A stretch of 64,000 nt of DNA from an uncultured Phascolarctobacterium sp. (lineage in GTDB: Bacteria; Bacillota; Negativicutes; Acidaminococcales; Acidaminococcaceae), in contig URXU01000001.1 in assembly GCA_900552005.1 (NCBI GenBank), forward strand, positions 62,001 through 126,000. The letters are read 5' to 3'. The notes below the pieces were generated by a model, which worked only from the letters and a program-made list of their open reading frames with translations, made no database searches and was not told where the DNA came from. Shown in pieces: positions 1 through 7,648 of the stretch (positions are counted from its first letter, which is position 1; every line of letters starts with the position of its first letter). The position numbers and the translations under genes were made by a program.

Positions 1-1015
1 AGCTAAAATGAATGCTAAAGATATTTACTGGGGAGCCATGCTGGGTATTGCTGAAATGCTTAAAGGCGGTACAACATGCTTTGCCGATATGTATTGTTTC
101 ATGGGTGATGTAGCTCGTGCAGCAGCAGAAACGGGTATTCGTGCCAATCTTTCCCGCGGCTTGATTGGACTTGGGCCGGATAAAGATGATAAACTGGCAG
201 AAAATACTCAGCTTGTGCAGGAATGGCAGGGATACGATAATGGACGTATTCGTATTACCTATGGCCCTCACGCACCATATACCTGCCCGGTAGATTATCT
301 GCAACAAGTCATCGCCGAAGCACAAAAAAATAACGCGGAAATTCAGATGCATTTATGTGAAACCAAAGGGGAAGTCGATGATTGCCTGAAAGAGCATGGT
401 AAAACTCCTATCCAGCTAATGGACGAACTGGGTATGTTTGAGTGCGGTACCATTGCAGCCCACTGCGTATATCTTAGCGAAAGTGATATGGATATTATGG
501 CTGCTAAAAATGTACGTGTGGCTCACAATCCGCAAAGCAATCTGAAACTGGCCAGCGGTATCGCTCCGGCAGCACAAATGCTTGCCAAAGGTATTTGTGT
601 AGGCCTTGGCACTGACGGTGCGTCCAGTAATAATAATCTGGATATGCTTGAAGAATGCCGCGCTGCAGCAATGCTGCATAAAACAACTACCATGAATCCA
701 TTGGCTGTGCCTGCGGCAACAGCCTGGGAAATGGCAACTGTTAACGGTGCAAAAACCTTAGGCTTTGAACACCTGGGCACTCTTGCACCTGGACAGACAG
801 CTGATATTGTTTTATGGGATATGCATAAGCCTTATTGGTATCCGCGTCATAACAAGCTTTCGCTGCTGGTTTACGCAGCTAACAGCAGCGATGCCGATAC
901 CGTAGTAGTTGCCGGTAAAGTGGTTCTGAAAAATGGTCATATGACGATGTTTGATGAAGAAAAGATTTATGCAGAGGCTAATCTGCGGGCGCAAAAACTT
1001 CTGCTCAAGAAATAA
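1..1015 (+). CDS. mtaD: 5-methylthioadenosine/S-adenosylhomocysteine deaminase-like amidohydrolase (5' end cut by window)
   Basis: A metal-dependent amidohydrolase of the MtaD/TrzN/SSN-type deaminase group, which deaminates adenine nucleosides such as methylthioadenosine and S-adenosylhomocysteine. The reading frame is open to the left edge, with codons in frame upstream of the first ATG at 8. The family is usually about 430 residues and only about 337 are here, so the N-terminal beta-sandwich and the first HxH metal motif lie outside the window. Visible motifs are GGTTCFADMY, the metal/substrate histidines in MHLCETKGEV and AAHCVYLSESD, and the catalytic Asp region GLGTDGASSNNNLDM. The C-terminal LAPGQTADIVLWD segment is typical of the family. 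The exact substrate cannot be fixed from sequence. A strong terminator follows, so this is the end of its transcript. Confidence 0.85.
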   Translation, partial: AKMNAKDIYWGAMLGIAEMLKGGTTCFADMYCFMGDVARAAAETGIRANLSRGLIGLGPDKDDKLAENTQLVQEWQGYDNGRIRITYGPHAPYTCPVDYLQQVIAEAQKNNAEIQMHLCETKGEVDDCLKEHGKTPIQLMDELGMFECGTIAAHCVYLSESDMDIMAAKNVRVAHNPQSNLKLASGIAPAAQMLAKGICVGLGTDGASSNNNLDMLEECRAAAMLHKTTTMNPLAVPAATAWEMATVNGAKTLGFEHLGTLAPGQTADIVLWDMHKPYWYPRHNKLSLLVYAANSSDADTVVVAGKVVLKNGHMTMFDEEKIYAEANLRAQKLLLKK

Positions 1016-1034
1016 AATAGTTCGATGATTTTGC

Positions 1035-1080
1035 TTAACAGTTCAGCGATAGCTTTTATTGCTGAACTGTTAATTTTTAC
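1035..1080 (+). terminator. Rho-independent terminator after mtaD
   Basis: 13-bp perfect stem TTAACAGTTCAGC / GCTGAACTGTTAA (1035-1047 and 1061-1073) followed by AATTTTTAC. It sits 20 bases after the mtaD stop. Confidence 0.85.
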
Positions 1081-1126
1081 TTATATGTGAAAATTGCATA
1101 AAATAAGCAAAATATAACTAATACGG

Positions 1127-1155
1127 ATGACATTATTTTTCGTTTCAGTTATAAT
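1127..1155 (+). promoter_or_regulatory. Probable sigma-A promoter for pduL
   Basis: ATGACA (-35, 1127-1132) and TATAAT (-10, 1150-1155) are separated by exactly 17 bases, about 35 bases upstream of the pduL start. It lies between the mtaD terminator and pduL. Confidence 0.6.
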
Positions 1156-1189
1156 TGACAGTGTAAACAATAATTTATGAGGTGATGTT

Positions 1190-1765
1190 ATGAGATTTCC
1201 GTTAGTATTAGGCGTTTCTGCACGTCATGCGCATTTATGCCGTGAACATATGGACATTTTATTTGGCAAGGGAAGCGAGCTGCATCCTAAGAAAATGATT
1301 GGTCAACCGGGCCAATACGCTTCTGAAGAACAAATTAAACTTGTTACTTCCAAAGGTGAAATGAAATTACGTATTATCGGACCACTGCGCCCTGAAACAC
1401 AGATTGAACTGGCTCTTACCGATGCCAGAAAAATGGGTCTTGCTGCACCAATCCGCAACAGCGGTGACATTAAAGGCTCCGCAGGCGGAAAATTAATTGG
1501 ACCGGCAGGCGAAATGGAACTTGCTGAAGGTATTATCGTAGCTGCACGTCACATACATTTATATCCGGAAACTGCTGCGAAATACGGCTTAAAAGATGGT
1601 GATATTGTTGACCTGGAAACTCGCGGCGAACGTGCGTTAACCCTGCATAATGTACTGGTTCGCGCCGGAGAAAAACATGCCGATGAAATTCATATTGATA
1701 CTGATGAAGCAAATGCCTGCAATCTGGACAGCGGCGTAATGGTTGATGTGGTATTTAATAAATAA
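1190..1765 (+). CDS. pduL: Phosphate propanoyltransferase / phosphotransacylase, PduL type
   Basis: Interconverts an acyl-CoA (acetyl- or propanoyl-CoA) plus phosphate with acyl phosphate plus CoA. The zinc-binding His motifs of both PduL repeats are visible: VSARHAHL near residue 11 and AARHIHL near residue 122. The RIIGPLRPETQIELA core is also present. At 191 residues it starts directly at the first repeat, so it has no N-terminal encapsulation peptide such as that of microcompartment PduL. With no shell genes nearby, this suggests a free cytosolic enzyme used for ATP yield from acetyl- or propionyl-CoA. RBS AGGTGA lies 6 bases before ATG. The neighbouring secreted-protein genes give no metabolic context. 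Confidence 0.9.
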   Translation: MRFPLVLGVSARHAHLCREHMDILFGKGSELHPKKMIGQPGQYASEEQIKLVTSKGEMKLRIIGPLRPETQIELALTDARKMGLAAPIRNSGDIKGSAGGKLIGPAGEMELAEGIIVAARHIHLYPETAAKYGLKDGDIVDLETRGERALTLHNVLVRAGEKHADEIHIDTDEANACNLDSGVMVDVVFNK

Positions 1766-1797
1766 TTTCCTTTTAAATACGGAAAAGAGTGATTATT

Positions 1798-3093
1798 ATG
1801 ATTAAATCTGCTGCAATAGCTTTAACACTGCTTTCCTTGAGTACATGGCCTGTTTATGCCTATACGGATCATACCGCCGGCTACAGCATTAATGACCGCG
1901 AGCCCGAAGCAATTATCAAAAGTAATAATCTTTACGCCTTTGCTGATAAGAACGAAAACAGTATTGCCGTGCATACCTTCACTGCCGATGAAGTCGAACA
2001 ATTGACCGGCATTAAGTTTTCAACCGCAGTTTTTCAGGAAGAATATGGTAAACTGGCTTTACTGCAAAGATCGCAATTAAGTTTAAAGACATTACCAATT
2101 CCCTTATTGGATTTAAGCAAATATCAGCAGGCAGAAGATAAAATATTTCTCGGTGCTAACAACACTGAAAAAGAACCCGAAATCAGAATTGATAAATTTA
2201 ATAAGCAGCCAGCTATAACTCTTTGTTATACAGATATCGAAGATGAGCCTACAACATATGTATCCTTCTTATCAGCCAATGATAAACTATATATTATGAG
2301 CTTTACGGCCAATAAAATTCAGCCGCCAATTGATGACTCACAAGAGCCCGCAGCTGATCAGGCTCTGTGGCAGCAATACCTGCGCAGCGCCAAAACATTT
2401 AAAACTTTTAAGCCTGCTGCCGGTTGTAATTCCTTGTCATATTATGATGGAATAACTAAAAAGATGACGAATTTGCCTGCTGACTGGGTTTATCTTCAGG
2501 CAAATTTTAAGGATCAGTATAATCAGGGCTGTCTGACGGCATCTGTACCGCTTACCACCATGCGTAGTCTGGTAAAAATCATTCAGCAGGATCTTAAATT
2601 GAATACGGTAGGAGAGATTAAGAAAAGTACGGAAACTATTCTTCCTTCCGCAGATATGGCTGAATTGACCAGCGAAAAAATACTGCGTCAGCGAGAAGAA
2701 GCTAGTCGTGAAATTGCTTCCGTATTAGATGAAGCATTGATAACTACTTCCCTGAAAGTTAAAGATGAAAATTGGCAGGAACTTTTTATGCAGCCAGATG
2801 CTGCTCAGCTGGAAGTAACCATGATGATGGAATATGCTTTACAGAGATTAAAAAATTTTAATAACGAATATTTTGCCATAAACAAATATACTTATGGCGC
2901 TAATTTTAATAAAGACTTTGCCTCCATGCAGATAAACAGCGATATTTCACTTTATCAAAAATATAATTTTGATACGGCAGCCAAAATTTATTGTACGCCC
3001 AAAAACCAGGTAAGTTTATTGCTGTATCTCAAAAAACAAGCCTCCCAGGCAACACTAAATATGGCAGAGCTACAAAAAAACTGGCAGTTTTAA
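1798..3093 (+). CDS. Secreted protein of unknown function (paralog 1 of tandem pair)
   Basis: Not recognised as any named family. The ATG at 1798 is preferred over an in-frame GTG at 1789 because the GGAAAAG site ends only about 1 base before the GTG but about 10 before the ATG. Residues 1-21 form a Sec signal peptide with a VYA cleavage site and no lipobox cysteine, so a periplasmic or exported soluble protein is likely. The mature part has no further membrane span, is rich in Asn/Lys/Gln, and contains a helical segment near residues 275-310. It shares ordered motifs with the next gene: SANDKLY, NLPADWVY and LLLYLKK here correspond to SANDNLY, NLPDNWLY and NLLYLTK there. It starts 32 bases after pduL and may be read from the same promoter. 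Confidence 0.75.
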   Translation: MIKSAAIALTLLSLSTWPVYAYTDHTAGYSINDREPEAIIKSNNLYAFADKNENSIAVHTFTADEVEQLTGIKFSTAVFQEEYGKLALLQRSQLSLKTLPIPLLDLSKYQQAEDKIFLGANNTEKEPEIRIDKFNKQPAITLCYTDIEDEPTTYVSFLSANDKLYIMSFTANKIQPPIDDSQEPAADQALWQQYLRSAKTFKTFKPAAGCNSLSYYDGITKKMTNLPADWVYLQANFKDQYNQGCLTASVPLTTMRSLVKIIQQDLKLNTVGEIKKSTETILPSADMAELTSEKILRQREEASREIASVLDEALITTSLKVKDENWQELFMQPDAAQLEVTMMMEYALQRLKNFNNEYFAINKYTYGANFNKDFASMQINSDISLYQKYNFDTAAKIYCTPKNQVSLLLYLKKQASQATLNMAELQKNWQF

Positions 3094-3137
3094 ACATTTT
3101 ATCTTTCAAATCTATAATCTGAAAGCAGGTGACAGTA

Positions 3138-4790
3138 ATGAAAAACATATATAAACAATTTTTGCTGACGGGCATTTTCTGCAGTTTTGTTATGACAGCC
3201 AATGCCTTTGACTATACCAGTAAAAATACTGGTTTTTCAATTACTGTACCCGACCAGAACATCATGGTTATTGGTGAAAATATTTTTGCTGCAGAAAATA
3301 GGATTTTTGACTTTGATAAGCAGACTGTCCAAACCAATGGTATTCATATGGTTACCTGCCTTACCAAGTCTCAGCTGCAAAATAATTTTTCTGAAAATTT
3401 TACTACGGAAAAATTCACCGCTGATTTGCAGAGCATCGCAGAGGATTTAAAAAACAAAAAGAAACCTTTAGACAGCAGTAAATACCAATATCTGCGGCAG
3501 GCTGCTATTGGAGCTTATATTAATTACAGCAGCGAGAATAGTAATTTTAGTGAATTGGCTAAATTAAATAAGCAGCTAAGCAATGCTACTGAAATAAAGA
3601 AAATTAACGTAGAAAATATCAATGGCAGGCAGACTTTGAAAATTCACAGCGAGCTGAAAAATATCGGTTTGCAGCTTAAACTGCCTTGGCAGCAATCAGA
3701 ACAGGAAATAAATACTGAACAGCTGGCCAAAGATGGTATTCAGCTATCTATAGCTGATGATGGTCATCTTATGATAAACCTCGATAAAATTTATCATGTA
3801 CAGGCAACAACTTATTTACTCTCCGCCAATGATAATTTATATGCTGTAACGAATCTTTATCAGAGCACCGATACAATTCCAGGTATGGAAAATCTGTACA
3901 AACTTGATAAAAAAGGGTTTTCCAAGCTGAGTAAAGACTTTGTTCAAAACCTAAAAATTACTGAAGCAGTTGATAAAAATGAGCATACTGCCTCAAGCAT
4001 ACAGGACCAAATAACTGGCCGCAATATAAATCTGCCTGATAACTGGTTATATACAAAAACTGATTTTGCCAGCATGTATAGCCTGAATAAAAAAGGTGTT
4101 GAGTTTGCGGCTTATAATGCCTTGCCGGAAGCAACTCTTCAAAAAGCCAATCTGGCGCTTAAAACTTTCGGCATCAGCTATGATGAGAATAACAATTCCT
4201 TGCAATTAGATTTATCTAATTTGGGAATGGCTGATATAATGGACTTTTTCGATGAAAGCGTTCTTATGGTTAGCGGTAATTTAAACAGCATGGCGCAGCT
4301 CAGTCCGGAATTAGCTATTTCTGCTGATGAATACAAGAAGTTTTTTGATTCACCGGTATTAACAAAGCTCATCATAGCAAGTATGTTAAACCAAATAAAG
4401 AGCAGTATAACACCTGAGCAAATTGCAACTATGGAAAAATACGTAAAAGTTAATAATTTTACGTATAATTTTGATTTAAATTACTATAATGGTTATTTTG
4501 ACTGTGAAGCTGATCTGCAAACCCATCTGCCCGATATTTTTCAACTCCTGCGGCAACAAGAATTAAAACAAATAAATAATCCGGCGGATAATGGACAAGC
4601 ACATGACAAACTATTTGACTCCATAATCAACGATAATCTCGTTCCGTTTAATTGTTATGTCAGAAATCAATTATATTTCAACAGAAGCCGGCATTTCAAT
4701 AATTTGCTTTATCTTACCAAGGGTGATAAGACTAATGCTGATCAACAAATTCTCCGTCAGTTTAATTTAAATGATTTATATATTTATTGA
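3138..4790 (+). CDS. Secreted protein of unknown function (paralog 2 of tandem pair)
   Basis: A 550-residue homologue of the preceding gene, with the same layout plus an insertion of roughly 100 residues in its first half. ATG 3138 is chosen over GTG 3129 because the purine-rich GAAAGCAGG is then at normal spacing. The signal peptide (residues 1-23) ends in ANA with no lipobox. After cleavage both proteins begin with a similar Y-T-x-x-x-x-G-[FY]-S-I stretch, and both end in a hydrophobic LLYL strand followed by a short polar tail. No enzyme motif, repeat or cysteine pattern is visible. The gene lies 44 bases after its paralog and is closed by a terminator at 4815-4856. It probably arose by tandem duplication; function unknown. 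Confidence 0.75.
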   Translation: MKNIYKQFLLTGIFCSFVMTANAFDYTSKNTGFSITVPDQNIMVIGENIFAAENRIFDFDKQTVQTNGIHMVTCLTKSQLQNNFSENFTTEKFTADLQSIAEDLKNKKKPLDSSKYQYLRQAAIGAYINYSSENSNFSELAKLNKQLSNATEIKKINVENINGRQTLKIHSELKNIGLQLKLPWQQSEQEINTEQLAKDGIQLSIADDGHLMINLDKIYHVQATTYLLSANDNLYAVTNLYQSTDTIPGMENLYKLDKKGFSKLSKDFVQNLKITEAVDKNEHTASSIQDQITGRNINLPDNWLYTKTDFASMYSLNKKGVEFAAYNALPEATLQKANLALKTFGISYDENNNSLQLDLSNLGMADIMDFFDESVLMVSGNLNSMAQLSPELAISADEYKKFFDSPVLTKLIIASMLNQIKSSITPEQIATMEKYVKVNNFTYNFDLNYYNGYFDCEADLQTHLPDIFQLLRQQELKQINNPADNGQAHDKLFDSIINDNLVPFNCYVRNQLYFNRSRHFNNLLYLTKGDKTNADQQILRQFNLNDLYIY

Positions 4791-4814
4791 ATTATGTTAT
4801 AATATAATAATTAG

Positions 4815-4856
4815 TAAGAGGCTTATGCAAGGAACTGCCGAGCCTCTTATTTCTTT
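4815..4856 (+). terminator. Rho-independent terminator after the secreted-protein pair
   Basis: Stem TAAGAGGCT (4815-4823) / AGCCTCTTA (4841-4849) followed by TTTCTTT, about 25 bases after the stop of the second secreted-protein gene. Confidence 0.8.
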
Positions 4857-5150
4857 GCTTGTGAAAAACCATCTTCATATTTGAGTTATAAATTGTTTTA
4901 TTGATAATGTCCATAGTTGCATATACCTTATATAAAAAAACCTCTCATAACTCATTTATGCCGCTATATGGCAGAGTAGGCCTGATTTGCCTGGATTTTG
5001 GTAATAAATTTTGAAAAATAAGCACGCAACATCTTTAAAATTTAATAGTATAAATAGCCTATATAATTTCTATATTATAGGCATTGCAAAATTTTACATA
5101 ATATATATTATCGGACGTAAAATATTATTATTTTTATACTAAACGGTTGT
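4857..5150. other. AT-rich intergenic region upstream of lexA, no gene seen
   Basis: About 290 bases without a plausible open frame. It contains three small inverted repeats: TGCC/GGCA around 4968-4983, AGGC/GCCT around 4987-5002, and GCCTATA (5057-5063) / TATAGGC (5076-5082). None is followed by a clear T-tract. It could be a long lexA leader or regulatory region, a small RNA gene, or simply decayed sequence. Confidence 0.4.
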
Positions 5151-5179
5151 TTGACCATACAAATCTGATTTGTTATAAT
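5151..5179 (+). promoter_or_regulatory. lexA promoter with palindromic candidate operator in the spacer
   Basis: TTGACC (5151-5156), a 17-base spacer, and TATAAT (5174-5179), 40 bases before the lexA ATG. The spacer contains the perfect inverted repeat ACAAATC-T-GATTTGT (5159-5173), placed where a bound repressor would block RNA polymerase. It resembles neither the Bacillus (GAAC-N4-GTTC) nor the E. coli (CTGT-N8-ACAG) LexA box, so assignment as the self-operator is inference. Confidence 0.65.
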
Positions 5180-5219
5180 AAATTATATAAGTACAGTTTT
5201 GATTGGAGGATTTTCAGTT

Positions 5220-5885
5220 ATGGGAAGACGTAAAGCTCTGCCGCCTGATTTTGACGGAAATTATACTGAAGATATGTTGTCTGAACGTCAGCGTAAAATA
5301 TTGAATTTTGTTCGTGATTTTATTAATGCCAAAGGCTATCCGCCGGCAGTTCGTGAAATTGGTGCCGCAGTTGGTCTTTCATCCAGTGCCAGCGTACATA
5401 ACCACTTAAAACGTCTGCAGGAATATGGTTTTCTGGTACGTGACGCAGCAAAACCACGTGCATTAGAGCTCATGTCTGAAAATGACGCTTGGCGTAACAA
5501 AATCGTTGTGCCGGTGCCGCTTGTAGGCAAAGTAACAGCCGGCGTACCTATTTTGGCTGTAGAAAATATCGAAGAGACCTATCCCATTCCACGTGATTTA
5601 ATCGGCTGCGATGAAGATGTATTCATGCTTTCCGTTTCCGGAGACAGCATGATTAATGCCGGTATTCTTGACCATGATTACATCATTGCCAGAAAGCAGA
5701 ATTTTGCTAATAACGGTGATATTGTTATTGCTTTGATTGATAATGAAACCACAACTGTTAAGCGTTATTTCCGTGAGCTTCGTTCTGTGCGCCTGCAGCC
5801 TGAAAATGATAAATATGAACCTATTATCGGAACAGATAATATTCAAGTTTTAGGTAAGGTTATTTCAGTTTTCAGAATGTTATAA
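5220..5885 (+). CDS. lexA: SOS response transcriptional repressor LexA
   Basis: Represses DNA-damage genes and self-cleaves when activated RecA filaments form. The start at ATG 5220 is set by GGAGG at 5205-5209; an in-frame upstream alternative start would overlap that site. Residues 16-80 form the winged helix (LSERQRKILNFV, then PPAVREIGAAVGLSS). The cleavage site is A107-G108 in VTAGVP, the catalytic serine is S143 in SGDSM, and the general-base lysine is K181 in TVKRY, so the autoproteolytic machinery is complete. The length of 221 residues is slightly longer than the approximately 205 usual in Firmicutes because of a basic, Pro-rich N-terminal extension (GRRKALPPDFDG). The gene is monocistronic and ends at a terminator shared with the converging operon. 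Confidence 0.97.
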   Translation: MGRRKALPPDFDGNYTEDMLSERQRKILNFVRDFINAKGYPPAVREIGAAVGLSSSASVHNHLKRLQEYGFLVRDAAKPRALELMSENDAWRNKIVVPVPLVGKVTAGVPILAVENIEETYPIPRDLIGCDEDVFMLSVSGDSMINAGILDHDYIIARKQNFANNGDIVIALIDNETTTVKRYFRELRSVRLQPENDKYEPIIGTDNIQVLGKVISVFRML

Positions 5886-5925
5886 TAGTATTATTTTGAT
5901 GTCATATAGATGCCTAAAAAACATT

Positions 5926-5960
5926 AAAAGCCTGTTAGTAATATACTAACAGGCTTTTTT
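5926..5960. terminator. Bidirectional terminator between lexA and the converging operon
   Basis: 15-bp perfect stem AAAAGCCTGTTAGTA (5926-5940) / TACTAACAGGCTTTT (5944-5958) with a 3-base loop and T-runs in both directions. It serves lexA (+) and the thioesterase gene (-). Confidence 0.9.
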
Positions 5961-5961
5961 A

Positions 5962-6414
5962 TTACCATTTTTCGGGTATTTCATCGAAGGTACCAACAAT
6001 ATATGCTGTGCCAAGCATTTTTGTTAATAAATTGTGCTGACTATCATAAGTTGCAACATCTACAACAATAACCTTATGTCCTCTTTGCAGAACTTGCGCA
6101 ATAGCAGTAGCTGTATCACCGGCATGAATATTTTTCAGAAAGTTAATGGAATAATCAACAGTAACAATTCGTGCTCCTGTGCTTGCGCATGCTGTTCCTA
6201 AGGCAGTATCTGCCAAGGAAGCTAAAGCTCCTCCATGCACCACGGAATACATATTAGTATGTTTTTCCTGCTCAATATGCATGGATAATTTGGCCTGGCC
6301 GCACTCAATATCAACAAACTTTATACCACATAATGCAACAAACGGATTTTGTGCATAACTATCAAGAATAATTTTAGTAACCGCAGCTTTTGTCAGTGCA
6401 TGTTCACTGTTCAT
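5962..6414 (-). CDS. PaaI-type hotdog-fold acyl-CoA thioesterase
   Basis: A small single-domain hotdog thioesterase (150 residues) that would hydrolyse an acyl-CoA or aryl-CoA thioester. The family signature VVHGGALASLADTALG (residues about 58-73) contains the conserved H-G-G-x-x-x-x-L-x-D motif with the catalytic Asp. FLKNIHAGD and a GHKVIVVDV strand follow, as in PaaI/YdiI proteins. It overlaps the 3' end of the ynbB-like gene by 11 bases, so translation is probably coupled; there is only a weak RBS (GGCGG) of its own. It is the last gene of the long operon. The physiological substrate is unknown. Confidence 0.85.
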   Translation of the reverse strand: MNSEHALTKAAVTKIILDSYAQNPFVALCGIKFVDIECGQAKLSMHIEQEKHTNMYSVVHGGALASLADTALGTACASTGARIVTVDYSINFLKNIHAGDTATAIAQVLQRGHKVIVVDVATYDSQHNLLTKMLGTAYIVGTFDEIPEKW

Positions 6415-7648
6415 CTTTGCCGCCTACTCTCTTCGCCGCAGCCATAATAGCCAAACGGCCATGCTCAAAAGTTAACCCACCTTGAAAATACACGTTATAA
6501 GGATCGCGGCAGGGACCATCAGCGCTCAATTCAATGGATGCACCCTGCACAAAGGTACCGGCAGCCATAATAATATCATCCTGATAACCGGGAAGCGGCG
6601 AAGGTACCGGTTCTACATGAGCATCAACCGGAGAGTTGCTTTGAATGGCAACGCAAAAATCGCACAAACGTTTCTTGGTTTCCAAAGTAATTGCCTGAAT
6701 AATATCACTGCGTCTTTCTTCAGGCTGCGGTTTTACACTATAACCAAGACTTTTGAATACGGAAGCAGCGAAGATGGAAGTTTTAACAGCTTGTAATACA
6801 ACATGCGGCGCCATAAACAAACCTTGATAAAACTCACGCGCAGTGTCGCCAAGTGTTGCTCCCATTTCACCACCTAAGCCGGGAGCAGTTAATCTATAAG
6901 CCGCTTTTTCAACTAAATCCCGTTTTCCGACAATATAACCGCCTGTAGGCGCAAAGCCGCCGCCAAGATTTTTAATCAGAGAACCGGCCATTAAGTCTGC
7001 ACCAACTTCTGTGGGTTCCTGTTTTTCAATAAATTCACCATAACAGTTGTCAACAAAGCAAATTACATTCGGATTAACTGCTTTAGCAGCCTGACAGATG
7101 CGGCCAATTTCAGCTACATCAATAGTTTTTCTGACGCTGCTGTAGCCACAGGAACGCTGAATGTGAATCATTTTAGTTTTTGCAGTAACTGCTTTTTTTA
7201 CCGCTTCCAAATCAACATGCTCACCAACCATGGGAATTTCTTTATACTGAACTCCCAAATCTACCAGAGATCCTTCTGTTTTTTCTGGATATCCGATAAT
7301 GGTCTGCATTGTATCATACGGAGTACCGGTAACTGCAATCAGTTCATCGCCCGCACGTAAATTACCTAAAAGTGCTACTGCCAGAGCATGCGTTCCGGAA
7401 ACAAACTGAGAACGCACCAGCGCTGCCTCAGTTTTGAAAATCTCCGCATAAATCAAATCCAGCTTTTCACGACCTACATCAGAATAAGCATAACCAGTTG
7501 TAGGTTTTAAATAAAAATCAGATACCATATTATTACGAAAAGCAGTTATAACTTTTTCAGTATTGAATAAAGCCGCTTCCTCTAATTTTTGGCTTTGCTG
7601 TGCAACTGCAGCCAGTGCGGCTGCTTCAATCTCCTGATAATTAATCAA
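6404..7648 (-). CDS. PLP-dependent methionine gamma-lyase family protein (YnbB / 'aluminum resistance' type)
   Basis: A fold-type I PLP enzyme of the Met_gamma_lyase (YnbB) family, long annotated as aluminium resistance protein, whose real substrate is not established. Visible features are the PLP-stacking region RSQFVSGTHALAVAL, the Asp of VICFVDNCYGEF, the Schiff-base lysine in AGSLIKNLGGG, and the C-terminal FQGGLTFEHGRLAI. The length of 414 residues is normal. The start is TTG (7648-7646), sharing TTGA with the hflX stop and preceded by AGGTGA at good spacing; no nearby ATG exists. The hflX-ynbB pairing is the same as the Bacillus subtilis ynbA-ynbB neighbourhood. Confidence 0.9.
   Translation of the reverse strand: MINYQEIEAAALAAVAQQSQKLEEAALFNTEKVITAFRNNMVSDFYLKPTTGYAYSDVGREKLDLIYAEIFKTEAALVRSQFVSGTHALAVALLGNLRAGDELIAVTGTPYDTMQTIIGYPEKTEGSLVDLGVQYKEIPMVGEHVDLEAVKKAVTAKTKMIHIQRSCGYSSVRKTIDVAEIGRICQAAKAVNPNVICFVDNCYGEFIEKQEPTEVGADLMAGSLIKNLGGGFAPTGGYIVGKRDLVEKAAYRLTAPGLGGEMGATLGDTAREFYQGLFMAPHVVLQAVKTSIFAASVFKSLGYSVKPQPEERRSDIIQAITLETKKRLCDFCVAIQSNSPVDAHVEPVPSPLPGYQDDIIMAAGTFVQGASIELSADGPCRDPYNVYFQGGLTFEHGRLAIMAAAKRVGGKDEQ

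Noticed and set aside
4990..5035. Candidate CodY box (AATTTT-like sequence near AATTTTGAAAAAT)
   Set aside because: It lacks the central bases of the CodY consensus and occurs in AT-rich sequence, so it cannot be distinguished from chance.
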